A stretch of 64,000 nucleotides of DNA from Drosophila miranda (GCF_003369915.1 NC_046673.1:18343718-18407717), one strand, 5' to 3'; shown: positions 35,349 through 48,850, counted from the stretch's first letter. Notes: a model not told the origin generated them from the letters alone. Numbers and translations: made by a program.

Positions 35349-38300
35349 CGGCGGCGGCGACTCTCGGACTGGTTGGATTTTCTTGGCTGCTTGTCTGGCA
35401 TTTGTAGGATAAGCCAAGCCGCCTTTCCAGTCAGCCTTCCTGCCTTCCTGGCCCCCTCCGCCCAATAAACAAACGACTGCTGGCTAAGCGGCGGCGGTTG
35501 CTGCTGTTGCTGCTGTTGCTGATGTTAATTTTTATAATCGGTATTTGTAGACCATTTTGGAGGGCCCAGAAGAACCCCCTAGATCCCCAAGCAGATCCAG
35601 TTACCGAGCTTACCAGTTTTCCCAGTGCTACACAGTTGTGGCTCTTGGATTTTGGTATTATATGTTGTGTTGTCTAACGATCTACTAACTTTCTTAGCAA
35701 TAAAAAAGAAGATGTCTTTGCAGGAGAGAAAAATGGCCTGGACAACTTTCGCTGCAGCAGAAGTCGGCCTGGCCTGCCTTCCGCAGCATCTGAGGCTCTC
35801 CTCTGTCGAAATGATGATCTGCAGATGGTCTGCAGCCAGCAGCCAGCAGCCACCAGCCAGCAGCCGCGCCCTGCCAATCCAGTTTCTGGTGCAGCTTCAA
35901 CGCCAACTTCCACTCCCCCGCCTGCTGCAAGACTCTTGGCAGCTGGGCCTCCTCCATGTGGCAGCTGCTGCTGCTGCTGCTGCGCGTGGGCCCAACAGAG
36001 GAGGCACTACTTCAATTAAAACAACTGCCAACTGCCAACTGCCACTGCCACAAAAATGAAACCGAAACAGAAACTGAAACAGCAACAGCCACAGCGACAG
36101 CGACGAACGAAACATCAATTTATGCAAAACAATTCAATTTTTGCGACGCCATTCAGCGGTCATTTACCTGTGCATTAGGGCCAACCGAAACGTACTTGAA
36201 AGCCAGTGTTTCGTGTCACGCCTCGAAAGCAAAAGCCAAAGCAAAGCGACAGCCGTGTTGCTGCAACGTTTCACACGCTGCAAGAGTGGGTGGGTGGGTA
36301 GCAGCAGCTGCAACGTCGTCTGCCACAGCAGGTGTGTGGGAATCTTGGCCAAAATAGCAAAAGTTCAATAGCAGCCACACAGTCAGCCAACAGTTGATTG
36401 AAGAGGCGATTGTTGCTGCCACAAGGCAGCTGGGGGCGCTGCTGGCGCCTGTGGCAGAGCCAATTTCCATCTGACGCAATACGGCATAGAGTGTCTCTTT
36501 GGGCACATCTGCCGCTCATCTGGCACGCAATCACAGAAAAAAAGCTCTGAATGATTCGAGGCGAAAAATGTAAATTGTTTTCAGTGGATGATGATTACCC
36601 GCAAGAGCTGTTGCCACATGCCACACACACATTTGGGGCTTTTAATAGTAAATGGAGATCTGAAGATGGATATGGGCCTACCATCCAAGGGCCAGGCATT
36701 GCATAAGGCCAGCCATTGCCGCTATCCTAATTGGCTGAAGGTGAAAGCCAAGGAGCCATACCCAGAGGTAGAGGTAGAGGTAGAGACAATCCTTGGCGCA
36801 TTGTTAATGTTCTGCAATTAAAATGAGGCAGAGGCAGAGTAAAAGTTTGTGCCCCCAGCTTTCTCCCAGACGAAGGAGCCCCGTTGTTGCAGCTGCCACA
36901 CAGAGGGGACGCTTCCTTGCACACGACAACAGCAACAGCAACAGCAACAGCAGCGGCAACACCAACAGCAGAGGCAACCTCTTTGGTATTTATGGAGTCG
37001 ACTGGCTGCTGGCATCACGATTATGGCCATGGCTGGGCTCTGGCTATGGCGCATCCTCCTCCTGTCTTCTGTCTTCTGTGTGCTTTCTGTTGTCTGCTGT
37101 CTTCTGTTTGGTGGCATAACCCACGTTTGACATTGCCTGCAAATTTGGCGATAAGCAACACACACACACGAAAGAGGAGTTTCACCAGAAAAATGCCTTC
37201 CTGGGGACACACGAGGCAGCGCCAGAGCCAGATGGATTTGGGTATGGAATGGGGCACTTAGATTATCGACAATTTGTCACGTTGTCAGTCGTGCGTTTGC
37301 CTGATTGCAGCCAGGCAGCCTGGCTGCCAGGCACCATCATCGGCGGAAGTAAAAGCATTGAAAGAGGCACACAGGTGCACCACAGCCAAAGACTGAGCCT
37401 CTGAGGATCTCCAATGCGATAGATGCGCATTCACGTGTCTGGTGTCTGGTGTCTGGACAGAAAAATTCAACAGAAATTTCTCTTTTATTTATTGTAATTT
37501 CATTTGGCAGCCAGCCAAGCCGAACCGAACCGAACCCCCTGCAAATATGGAAATTATTTGTGTTTGAAAATCATCTCAAGGGAAAATACGTACAAGAAAT
37601 ACGTGCAAATATTCGCCATTGCTCTGCTTCAGACACGTGAGCAATTAAAACGTGATTAATGATAAACCCACTCACTACCATCCCCCCACACCCCCCTTCA
37701 CCCCCTAATAATGGAGACGACACCCAGACTCAGAGGCACTCCAGCAGCAATCGTTAAAGCAGATCAACAAAAGACTTGGGCAGCAAACGCGATGATGATG
37801 GAATGCTTTTCGACATTCGACGGTCGACATGGGGGACAAGGGGCCCCCTCTGCGCCTTGGCATCTCTGAACCTTGCCTGAGGCTTGGCTCTTGCTCCCAT
37901 TTCGCATTTCGGCCTGAGAGGAGTCTCACGTGGCAGCGTTTTCATATTGATTGTTTGCTACAGAATCGATGCACAGCTCCGGCCCAGCTTCAATCCTTTC
38001 CTACACTCAAAAAGAAAGCTGCGATCTGCAACGATCTTATTCGGCATTCGGTATACTAGAAGCCCAATCGTAACAGGTAAATACCTGTAATTCAATGACA
38101 TTGCAGACCCACTTATCCCACATCCGTCTGCAATTTATCAGCGTGAGATTGATGGCAATTATCGGAGCAAGTCCGAACAGAGGAGCCTGCATGCTGCATG
38201 CTGCCTTTGGATTGACTCCACCTTAAATCCCCCCCATCGAGGCATTGCTGAAAGACCTGAGCAGCTACTTGAAGGTATCCGTTTATCGATCAGGCAGGCG

Positions 38301-40929
38301 GAATGCCGTCCCGCCATTCCGTTTCGGTTGCTGGTGCTGTTGCTGTCGTTTCAACACTTAATAACAATAGAAAGAGAGCCGCAGATATAATAATTATAAT
38401 GATAATCCGTTTCTGTGGCCGCAACAAATTATTTGGCAGTTACAATTAAGTTTCAACAAACAACTGCAGCTACAACACAGCTACAGCTACAGTCATAGCA
38501 TTTTCTGCCCCCAAACGAAAGTTCGACTCTTTGACGGCCTTTCACCTGCGCGCGGCATCGTCCAACTGCTCCACCCGGCCACTTGACCCCTCCCTGCCCC
38601 GCTACAATTAGTTCTAATGAGTTGTTGCTGCTTGCTTCTTGCTGTGGCATCTACATACACTTCCTGTCACGCCTCTGCGGCACTTTGTTGACACTTTCCG
38701 TACGGTTTCCGTTTGGCAATTGCTCAGCTCTCAGCTCTCGGCTTTCGGCTTTCGGGTTGAAATTTAATTGAAAAAGTGCTGAGGCAGGCACCAGAAAATA
38801 CCCAAGCTGCTTTGACCATTGGCTGCTGATTATTACTTTTATTTCCATGCACAATTTTTATGCTCAACATTTCCCCAGAAGAGCCCGCAAGAAGTGTCTC
38901 GCTAGGGAAAACCAAACAACAAAAAAAGAAAGGCGGTTTCGGACTCGTGGCCGCAGCTTTAAATACTTTTTTTGGTGCAAGATATTTAAAGATTGTTTTC
39001 CCGAATTAGAGATAGTATCGTTCAAGCGTGAATGTCAGTCCAAAACAGCTGATTTTCTTTATTCAAGCAGTTCAATATATGTAACACTACAAATTTAAAG
39101 ACATCTACTAGTTGTATTTCCTTCAATAATATTGCAATTTTTTCGGTTTGTCAGGCTTTTGTGTAATTTGATGGTCTTTTGTTTTCTTAAATTGTATTGG
39201 CTAATGGTCTTCATTCATGGGACATTTTTAGAGCGAATCCACGTCATTCAAAGAACATTGGTGATCCAACCTGCTCCTAGTGCTCCTTTGCTCCGAGAAG
39301 CGAACTCCCAAATACATTGATGTTCGACTCTAAACTCGACTCTAAAACCAGAAACAAAATACATGTCGTTTGCGCGACTCGAGTAAGGGCATACAGGGAT
39401 CCATTCTCTTTAGAAGTGCACAAGAATTCTTGTGCAAACCGACACTCAAATCCACAATACCCTCAATTGAATCGAGGGTATCCCCAACATTGTTTCTTGT
39501 TTGATTTCATGTTTTGCGTCTCATCTGCCTAAGCAGCAGAAATGTAGCAATTATTTGAGGAGTGTTGCTTCTGTCTTGTCTGCTGCTGGACATGGACATG
39601 ACTTTCTCTGTGTAAGTTTTTTGATAATTCGAGATGTTGTCTCGGTCTCGGTCCAGCATCGCAGTTCCAGTTCCAGTTCATGTGAGTGTTTTCTTTTGCT
39701 GGAAGCTCACGTAGCATTACAATGTTGTTCGTTCTCTCTCTGCCACGCCCTCTCCGGGCATTACGAGCACTGCGTGACAAGAGCGTTAAGTGTTTTCCCA
39801 TTGCCCCATTCAGATCCGACATTCGTTGGACTCGCATTACCAACGATTCTCTTTAAATTGATAATCACGCTCCTCCACTGTACGTACATATATACATATG
39901 TACTGTACTGTACATTCTGTGCTGGTCTTGTACGGTCTTTGTTTCATTTTCATTTCTTTTGATTGCAAAGAGTTTCACCTAAGAAGAACTGGGTCTCTGT
40001 CTGTCGATCGTGTCCGCTGTCTCTCCGGCTGACAGCGGGGAAAGCTGAAGAGTTCCGAAATCTGTTCAGATATCAACACACCTGGGATCTACCTCGATTT
40101 TGAATGGTATATGCTATAAATTGATGAAATTGTGTCAGTGGAATACAATTTCCTTCTTTGAAAACTCTTACTCCACTACAGGCGATTGCTGATCGAACGA
40201 TTGAATTGAATAACATACTCCATTCGCAGCCAACAATTATGTTCGATCACTTATCAATCAATTGAACTGTTGCCACTGATTAACTGAAGCAATTAGCCAA
40301 CTCGAACTAAGTGCCAATCTGCCAGTCGCTAGAGACAGCCACAGGAACTACCTTTTGAATCGCCTCATGTCACATCTATTAAAAGAGCCATTATCCATTA
40401 CAGTTGCATCACTACTCGTATTTTACTAAACATTTGCTCTGTTACAAGCGCGTCATGCATCAAATATTGTGGCACATTGGGCGTAGATGGAGGGCTTCAA
40501 AGAGAATCTTGCGTGGGATCTTGATCTGGCTTGATGCTGTTGCAAGTCTGTGTTGTCGTTCTCTTGAGTTCTCTGAGAGTTCTCTTCCCCAACGTATGGG
40601 AAGACTGACAACAGATTAAAGCTCTCGCCGCTCACGATCAGGCGGCTAGGGGCATAAGCTTTAGCAGAGCCCTCGATCGAGACGAGAGGCGATCCTGCTT
40701 CGATTGGATCGACTGAAACCATCTAAATACATGAAATACTAGATTAATAAATTATTGTCTGCACCACGAGTGTATTTTCATTCCGAATCGGAGGTTTCAT
40801 CATTAGGCCTGTGTGTGCCGGCAATTATAAACGTTTTGATTCGAGTAATTGGGCGCCCGAGAGCGGAGTTACGTCAGTGAGCGAGCGAGGGTAACTGTGG
40901 CATGTGGCAACATCGGGCCAAACACCTTT

Positions 40930-40954
40930 CCCCCCCCCCCCCCCCCCCCCCCCC
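40930..40954. repeat. Poly-C tract, 25 bases
   Basis: Uninterrupted run of 25 C. The true length is uncertain because homopolymers this long are error-prone in sequencing and assembly. Confidence 0.85.
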
Positions 40955-42539
40955 ATATCGTTAGTGGGTTGAACTTTAGCTCTTGAATGGCCCATGGATC
41001 ACTCAGTACATAAGTGATTTATATGGCCAACAAAAATATGCTTCGAGCAGATCGGAGAGGGATTTTCTGGACTGGCAAGGGGAGGAGCGGGGGAGCCAGC
41101 ACTGGAAGTGCAATTTCAATAATAAATTTCTATAATTTTCTCGTTTCGTTTCCTTTCGTTTGGCTCGATGCCGGCGTCGCTGCAAGTGAAGCGTAGAATT
41201 ACGTGAAAAAGTGAAATTATGCGACGACACGACACGACGCTGGTGAATGTGATCTCGGAGCTGTGGAAGTGGCAGCCAGAGCCCCAGCGCTGGAATGGAG
41301 TGGCAGTGGCGCGTGAAAGCAGTCGAAACCACCACACCAGCAGCCGCACCACCACCACCACTACTGCCACTGCCACCAGCACCAGCACCACCACCAGCAC
41401 CACCACCAGCACCATCATCATCATCGTTGTCGATGCGTGTGACCCAATTTTCGGGGGGGAATTTCGATTGCAAGTTCAAGTTTTGCTCACTTTGCATTCG
41501 GCTCTCCTCCATTCTGCGGCTCTGCCCTATCCCCTCTATTCTCCTTCTCTGCTTCACTTCTGGCATCACTTCTCAGGCGTTGCACGTCGCCAATCGGGGA
41601 GGGGGAAAGAGGTGGAAGAAGAAGGGAGAGCCACAGCCACAGCCACTCCCCTTTCCAATCACTTTCTTTAGCTTTCGCATGGAACACGCCAAAACGTTTC
41701 AATCGGAAATGGAAGTGCTTTCCAAGTGCGTAACCGATTGGTAACCCGTTATCGATTGATGTTACGATAAATGCAGATAATATATTTATTGAAAATAATA
41801 TGAATCGATCAAAAATCTATACAAAACCCATACATATTGCAATGATACGATGTTCCTTGATTGATCTGCTATGGGGAAAATATCCCAAGAGTACAGAAGA
41901 GTAATGCTTTGACACCAGGAAAATAGAATAGAACCAATAAAAGCCGGTCTTTAATGTCACCACGATACACAACAGAACTGTTTTTCCTCCATCTTGGAAG
42001 CCCATTCCATGGACTCCACCGAGAAGAGTGTTAGATCAGGGATACAGATATCCATTCACAGTCCGTTCAACAAAAGTAATTGAAATGTTGTACAGTCGAT
42101 TGATCACTGAGTTTTGAGAGATGACACGATCCTTCTCCAAAGCGTACTACTCGGTTATAGGGAAGCTCATGGCGTGAGAATGCGATGCGTGGGCTTGCTA
42201 AGCCCTTGATCATGCAGATGGAGCGCCGAGGGACCTTTGAGCTTTGGTCACAGCGTTTTCGAGGACTATTTAAGGGAGAAAAGAAAAGAAATACTCTAAC
42301 CACACACAACACTTAGGTGTTGGACACCATTAGTCCAGATCAGGTCTTATGTTCAGCAAATAAAGCGATTGCTCTCTGAAATCGACCCTGTGCTACTCGA
42401 AAATGAAATGGTCTGATAGCTTAGCCGCTTCTACAAGTACCTGTCCGCCCTTTGAACCGTTCGGACGAACCTAAAGCCCCCCCGGGTCTTTGTTCTCTTC
42501 CCTGCAGCAGCCTGCCCTGAACCGGAACTGTCGACAGTG

Positions 42540-45500
42540 ATGACGATGACAGCAACTTCGGCCTCGATATCGACATCGGCCTCGGCATCGACGGACTGCA
42601 GCAGCAGCATGCAGGGCTCCACAACCAGTTCGGCGTCCAGCGATGTGATGACCCTGACCACGACGGCCGCCTCCTCGTGGTGCGCCATCCCGACGAGCTC
42701 CAGGCTGCGGGTGCTGCGGCTGGTGCGTCCGCATCAGCGCCGCCTCCTGGCTGGTGGCCCGGAGCGTGCCAGCACGTACGGCTTTGCGGTGCGTGGCGGC
42801 CGGGAGCACGGCACCGGGTTCTTTGTCTCCCATGTGGAGCACGGCGGCGAGGCGCAGCTAAAGGGATTGCGGGTAAGTGAGGGGTGACTTTTCCGGCAGC
42901 TCTTCTGTGTTTCACGGTTCTCTTTCGCGGTTCCCCCTGCAGATTGGTGACCAGATCTTGCGGATCAATGGCTTTCGGCTGGACGATGCCGTGCACAAGG
43001 AGTTCATCCAGCTGGTGGGCAGCCAGGATCGGGTCACGCTCAAAGTGCGGGGCGTCGGAATGCTGCCAGTCAGGGAGTAAGTCAAAAATTATCCCAAATC
43101 TCTAAGGATTAATCCCTAACCGATCTAACCCATCCCCGAATAGCCAGCCCGAGGAGCGTCTGTCGTGGAGCGTGGTGAAGCTGCCCAGCGTCAGTGGTAC
43201 GCCCTCGGAGAGCTCCTTCAAGACGGACCGAAGGAGCGCCAGCCGCGACATAAGCGTGGTGCTGCATGTGGCGCCGCGCACCAAACTGGGCCTGGGCATC
43301 TGCAAGGGGCCGGAGTGGAAGCCGGGCATCTTTGTGCAGTTCACCAAGGAGCGGAGTGTGGCGCGAGAGGCCGGCCTGAGGCCCGGCGACCAGATCCTCA
43401 GCGTGAACAGCATCGACTTCTCCGACGTGCTCTTCAGCGAGGCGGTGGCCGTGATGAAGAGCTCCAGCAAGCTGGATATGGTGGTGCGCACCGCCGCCGG
43501 CTGTGACCTCTTTCCGGGCGAATCGAGCGGATACAACAGCTCCGCCAGCTCAGTGACCGGGGATCAGAGTCCCTGCTGGGCCGATGCCAAGTCCAAGCGG
43601 CTAACGGCTGTGCGTGAGGAGGCGGTTCCTGGCGGTGGCTCAGGTTCCTGGTCGCTGGCTCAAGTCCAGGGCAAGCAGCTGAACAAGACAATCATCAAGC
43701 TGTCCGAGAATGGCACCTCCATCAACAATACGTTCATAGCCAGCCACTCTAGTTCCAGTTCCAGTTCGGCAACGGACAAGGTACAGTCCCGCACAGTACC
43801 ACCACACAACAGCAGCACCACCATGAAACGTAGTAGTCACCTGAGGACACCAGCAGCAGCTGGAGCTGCAGTTGCAGTTGCAGCTGCAGCTGGAGGAGGA
43901 TGTGCACCTATTCCACCCCCGCCGAAAGCAGGAATGAGCGAAGGTGGCGGACCAGGCGCCAGCGAAGGGGGTGCTGGGGGTAGCAGCCTCTCCAGTGCCA
44001 TAACCGAGGAGCTCAAGAAGCGCAAAGAGGTGAGCGATGTCCCCATCAGGTAGGCGATTGCCAGGCCACTAATTCCAGAAACTATTCCAGAAGCAGCAGC
44101 AGCAACGCAACAATCGAGAAGTAAATGGAAGTGCAGATCGTCATCAGATCGGTCACAATGACAGCAGCCACCGCAGCAGCAACAGCAACAGCTGTATTGG
44201 CAGCCATGCGGTTGCCCAAGTGTCGCACAGACAGCGGGGCAATGCAGGAGGAGGTGGAGCAGCAGCAGCAGGTGGAACAGCGAATGGAGGCGATCAGCAC
44301 ACAGCGCTGATGGATGAATTCAAGCGAGCGCACCAGCGCATGTTCAGGAACGGGTTCCATGAGAGCGAGCACAAGGTGAGCCAGCCAGCAGCATCATCAT
44401 CATCATTATCATCATCATCACCAGCTACTTGTAAAGGTCAAGCGAGCCTCTTGGGCTGCACTGCACTTGTTGTTGGCCAGTTGAGCCCCCTGGCCCCCTC
44501 CCCCAGCCATTGTATGTAGTATTGTTGTAGATGTTACCTAATCAAACTGTTGGCCAATTGTTGTTTGGTGGAGAGCGGAGACGCGAGACGCAGCATGCCT
44601 CGAAGGGCTATCAACGCTTCGATTGTGGAGTGGCGTTCCCCATTCCATCGTGGCCAAGTGGAGCGCAGATAGCACTAAAACCAGAGGAGGGGGGGAGCTG
44701 AACGTCTCTGTGGGGATCTCTGTCGGACTGATTGTTCGATCAAGTGCCGAATATGCCAATTATGCCGATTATGCCGATTAATTATGCTTTCAAGTAGTGT
44801 AGTGCAGGGAGCAGCTTTCGCAGTAGTCGATCGATGAGTGGTCGATCGACTCATAGAAATTGAGCAATAGATACACCCCCGATGACAGTTGAATTGTTAC
44901 CGATGTTACCGACACTCTTTAACGCCCAAAACAAAAAATCAATCTCAACGGTCACCGTGGCACACGGGCATGACTCACGCCGCGCGGGGAGGGGCACGTA
45001 GCAAAATGTTGACAGAAGGAACCAAAACAAAAGGCAGGCAAACAAATGGCCCAAAAGCAAATAGAGGCGGGTACCGAGAGAGAGTGTGCAGAGCAGAGTT
45101 CGGGGACGGGGCGGGGGAGTGGCGCGGGGCAATGATTGTGATTCTGATTGTGAGTACTTCTCCTCAATGGTTTTATCTAATCGGGGGGCGCCGACGCGAT
45201 GAGCGAACTGCGTCGCCAAAGAGCGCCCAGAGTCAGAGCCAGGTCGGGAGGCATCGGACAGCGGGCGCCCAGTCTTGCTGCCAGCTAGCAGCCGAACAGA
45301 TTGATTGTGGCCCAAAGAGAAATGAGTAGTCTGCTACGTGTGAAGAACGGAGCGGGGCAAGCGGAGGGCAGCAATATGCCAACCATGCGACCCGTGACCA
45401 TCGGTCGACCTCTGGTAACCATGTCCACCTATCAGGTACCTTTTGTGCTCCTGCTGATGATGATGATCCCAGCCTGTGGCTGGGGGAGAGAGTTCCGCTC

Positions 45501-46368
45501 ACCCACCATCTAATGGAATTTGCTAATGCTTTTACTCTCGCTCTTTGCAGGAGCGCGGGGAGACACTGAAGCGCACCTCGATAATGCCAGACGATAGCTG
45601 CTATCGGAACATTACCACCAGCAACAGCAACAGCAACAGCAATGGCAACAGCAATGGCAACAGCAATGGCAATGGCAACATCAACAGCCGCACACCACCA
45701 CAGAATTCCAGTCAGAGTAGTGCCAGTGCTACGAACACGAATGGTGGAGCGGCCAGCAATGGGACGCCGGAACTTCCGCCACCGGTAAGCCATATTGACC
45801 GAGGTCTCCAGCCTAGCCTCAGCTCTCAGCCCTGTGCTGGCTTCCATTCCTCATCCGTTGCTAAAAGCCCGCTCTCTGTCCCTTGCAGCCGCCGCAATTT
45901 GCCAATCCACAGCCTAGACCACAAATGCTGAGGCTAAGCAATGAAAATGGAAACGGTGTTGGAAACGGAGCTGCAAACGGAAATGGCTTGGTATCCAAAA
46001 TCAAACAGCCCATGTCACCGATGCGCAGTGCTAGCATCAGTGTGGGCGGCTTTCGACCGCCGGCCACACCACAGCCCGACTACGATGCCGTCCAGCTGCG
46101 CAGCAACCATGGTACCATATCATCCCCAACAGAAACATCCCCAGCAACAGCAGCAGCATCAATGCAGCAGCAGCGACGAACCCTGCGTCTGGGCACTGTT
46201 ACCATCGGGGAGTACGGCGAGCAGCGAACCAAGCGGGAGACACTGAGGAAGGTGAACGGCGGCAACGCGACCACGCTCAGCTCCAATGGGATACTGAAGA
46301 ACGGTTCGAATCGGAGCAGCGCCAGCTTCAGTCAGCACGGGGAGAAGACCATCAAGTTTGGCAACTGA
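42540..46368 (+). CDS. CG5921: Harmonin (USH1C) orthologue, PDZ scaffold protein
   Basis: Seven coding exons: 42540-42872, 42943-43076, 43144-44029, 44091-44375, 45289-45435, 45551-45784 and 45889-46368, about 832 residues; phases agree. PDZ1 (about residues 57-152) spans STYGFAVRGGREHGTGFF, IGDQILRINGFRLDD and VTLKVRGVGMLPV. PDZ2 (about 185-275) spans LGLGICKGPEWKPGIFVQF, GLRPGDQILSVNSIDFSD and AAGCDLF. Both follow human harmonin closely, including the PDZ1-PDZ2 linker. I see no N-terminal helical domain and no third PDZ; the C-terminal half is Ser/Asn/Gln-rich with a short helix (MDEFKRAHQRMFRNGF). Exon 1 is open upstream to the acceptor at 42507, and ATG 42540 is the first Met. Exon 5's acceptor (CTAG at 45288) is the least certain. 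In family knowledge harmonin anchors cadherins and myosin VIIa in actin protrusions. The melanogaster symbol is recalled, not searched. Confidence 0.88.
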
Positions 46369-46664
46369 TTCGCAGTACGCAGATCCGCGGCATCGCAGCG
46401 TAATTCCATCAATAATTTGTGCAATATGCTCGACGTGGGTTGGGCGGAGACGAATTCGAGGAGAGTACAAAATTGGACATGCAGAGCATTCCCATATGCA
46501 CTTATACCCATATAACATGTCTTTTTTTTATAATAATAATAGGAGTTTTTTTATGCGATTTGTTGAGCTTTCGAAACGGAAAAGATGTACGATTAGTTTT
46601 TATTATTTAATGTACTCTGTAAATAAATATTCCACATACGCGTGTGTGCGAAACGAAGGCTTCC

Positions 46665-46670
46665 AATAAA
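46665..46670 (+). terminator. Poly(A) signal AATAAA, harmonin-like gene
   Basis: Canonical hexamer about 300 bp after the stop. An earlier AATAAA is at 46622-46627; either gives a short 3' UTR. Confidence 0.6.
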
Positions 46671-46689
46671 ACTGAACGCATACATTGAT

Positions 46690-47966
46690 ATAGTAGATAA
46701 TAGATACTCTATAGACGTATTCGTTTAAATAAATGTGCTCAGATGTATATATATAGACAATGGCAGCACACATCCCACAACTGATAAGGGCACTGAAAAA
46801 TGCCTCAACGCTTGCGTCAGACACCAGCAAATCCCAATTACATTTCGAGCCATAAAGATATCGGTCCGTGTACTGTCTACTGTACTGTCAATTGGTATCC
46901 CGACAATTGGTTGCTTGATATATCGATTTATGAGACATAAATCTTGGCCTCTGCAGTGGGAAACCCTAATTAGACAGGCCAGCACTGACACACCAAAATG
47001 TCTGGTAACTCTTGGCGTGGGAAAAGGGTCAAGGCATACTCTTTCGACTACACAATATCTACATGGGTTTCTATGGGAAAATCATGCGAAATGCCTTCAT
47101 GTACCTTCAATTGCAGTTTTCAGTGCCGCAAGAACATCTTGGACAATTGGTAATGGATCCAAGTACAAGGTTCACTGGGTTCCCTTTACAGAAAATTATC
47201 GTATTTGCACCTATTGTTTCTATGGTCACTATATGATATAGTGATCTCATTGAAGGCAACTCCTTATGTCTGGTTTACCTTTATAAACAACGTACATGCC
47301 CAAGTACTTGCAAGTTGTTGACCGATCATTTAATCTGTGAACTTGGGAGCAGATTCATATCCATCAATTTCTGCACAGCAGATACCGATCTACGTGAAAG
47401 AAGTGAACTATTTCTCGATCTGTATCTCGCTCTTCCGGTGATCATGCCATAGACCAAAGCCAAAAGAAGGACAAGCATTACTTATTTGAATCCTAAGGCC
47501 TCAAGGCACGCAACAACGATGTCGGAAATCATCTTAACGCCCTGCATCATCCCCACCTGGAGAAGACAATTTAAGGATCAATTAGGTATACAAATTATGA
47601 AGTCAAGCTTCAGTAGTAGCTATAGTTCACTTAATCTTAAGTCGGCCTATAGTTTCATACCCAAAGTTAGCTTTATATAAGTTATAAAGAGCAGAGTTAC
47701 GTATTTTATACGTTTTGGAAAACGAAGCCAAAATAGATGCTGGGAAAAATTAAGTTCTTTGAAAACCAAACGGAAGCGATTGGTTAAAACCCCACACCGA
47801 TACTTCGTTCTTCTAGTGCCCAGTAGGCTATCTCTCGATGTTAACAAAACTCTGTTCATCGCTTACAAGGCAGAGCTGGAAATCCCTCAGTCAAAACAGA
47901 AAACAGCAACGTGCTAGTCGTATTTCGGAAACAATGAAAACTCCAGGAAAATAAGGAAAACAACAA
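46690..47966. other. Gene-less stretch
   Basis: Moderately AT-rich, with no domain-like translation and no splice structure tying any frame to the neighbouring genes. I see nothing to annotate. Confidence 0.5.
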
Positions 47967-48509
47967 ATGTCGTCTGTGTTAGATTTGTGTTGGAGCGAGC
48001 TGCTCCGTGAGGCAGTTACCTCGATGTGCCCCATCGCCATCATAGCCTTTATTTTCGGGATGGTGTATTTGAACTTTATGCAGACGCGATTAAAACTGGA
48101 CACCTATGACGAGAAGGACTACACCATACAGTTGGAGCCGATAAGTGGACTCCTTCTGACTAAAGAGCAGCTTGCAGAATATAATTGCAACAATGGGACT
48201 CGCAGATATCTGGTTGCATTGTGGCACGTTATCTACGATGTGTCAAATTTGTTTGAAGACTTTGGTCCGAAGGGAAAGTACGCCAAGTGGTCGGGCCAAG
48301 AGCTGACTGAATTGATCAAGGCTGAAGCGATACTCAAAAAGAGGAATTGTGAAAGGTATATTCAGAAATGGAACCAAATTCTGAATAATAGCTTCTCTAT
48401 AGCCGGTGAGCTCATCGTCAACGCAGATCCCGAACAGGAAGCTGAAGAGGAAGCCATTTTCGATCCCTTCGAGGAGTGCTGGGACCATTATTACCAACTA
48501 TTAATTTGA
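47967..48509 (+). CDS. Intronless MAPR-family protein (cytochrome b5-like heme/steroid-binding domain)
   Basis: Single ORF of 180 residues from ATG 47967 to TGA 48507-48509. Residues about 18-38 (SMCPIAIIAFIFGMVYLNF) form a membrane anchor. Residues about 56-110 follow the MAPR pattern: LEPISGLLLTKEQLAEYN, YLVALWHVIYDVS, FGPKGKYAKWSGQE and LTELIKAEA. A C-terminal W-x-Q-x-L segment and an acidic tail (PEQEAEEEAIFDPFEE) follow. MAPR proteins (MSBP, PGRMC1 relatives) bind heme in ER membranes and support P450s and sterol metabolism. Here the usual YGPGG-x-Y is FGPKGKY, losing the first tyrosine, and the loop after YDVS is altered, so heme binding may be changed. Lack of introns suggests a retrogene or fast-evolving, possibly testis-biased paralogue (inference). 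A CT repeat follows the stop. Confidence 0.8.
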   Translation: MSSVLDLCWSELLREAVTSMCPIAIIAFIFGMVYLNFMQTRLKLDTYDEKDYTIQLEPISGLLLTKEQLAEYNCNNGTRRYLVALWHVIYDVSNLFEDFGPKGKYAKWSGQELTELIKAEAILKKRNCERYIQKWNQILNNSFSIAGELIVNADPEQEAEEEAIFDPFEECWDHYYQLLI

Positions 48510-48689
48510 GCTCTCTCTCTCTCTCTCTCAATCAATCTCAATCTCTCGCAGGACCATCAAGATCCAGACCAAACTGACACTTAACCTTATGCTAATACTA
48601 TGATTGTTGCTTCTTTTAACATATGCATATGCACTGCATAGAGCAGCCGAATTTTGTATCCCGATTCCTGTGATATCACACTGTATCAA

Positions 48690-48850
48690 TTTTGCCACAA
48701 CCCTACAATCGGATCATTATTATATCCAGAAAGAAAAAATTTTCAGTGGCTATAGTATGCCTTCTTCTCTCTCACACTCTTCCTCGTCCAGTGTGCGCCC
48801 CCTGTCGGAAGGGAGCGAGATATAACGGCTGGTGTTGGTGTGAAAAGAAG
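48690..48850 (-). mobile_element. DINE-1-related fragment
   Basis: It aligns by eye with 16355-16470 of the intronic DINE-1: AATCGGATCATT, then TATATCCAGAAAGAA, then CAGTGGCTATAG, then CACTCTTCCTCGTCCAGTGT and CGCCCCCTGTCGGA. Only the 3' half of the element seems present. Same orientation as the 16150-16966 copy. Confidence 0.6.

Larger units (their letters stand above)
33841..42507. other. Gene-less stretch, probably the first intron of the harmonin-like gene
   Basis: No supported coding exon. It holds CAG, CT and GACA microsatellites, poly-C at 40930-40954 and a short hairpin at 39457-39481. A segment around 41150-41300 (GTGAAAAAGTGAAATT before an ATG at 41219) looks like an alternative 5' UTR start, but the ORF there is Thr/Ser low complexity. 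Confidence 0.45.

Noticed and set aside
41219-41671. 150-codon frame beginning MRRHDTTLVNVISELWKW as a possible harmonin N-terminal domain
   Set aside because: After about 30 residues it is Thr/Ser repeat, and the start does not resemble the harmonin N-terminal helical domain; more likely 5' UTR-like sequence.
46735-47241. 168-codon + strand open frame after the harmonin-like gene
   Set aside because: No ATG at its start, no domain or composition typical of proteins, and it begins in the 3' flank of the harmonin-like gene; a chance frame.
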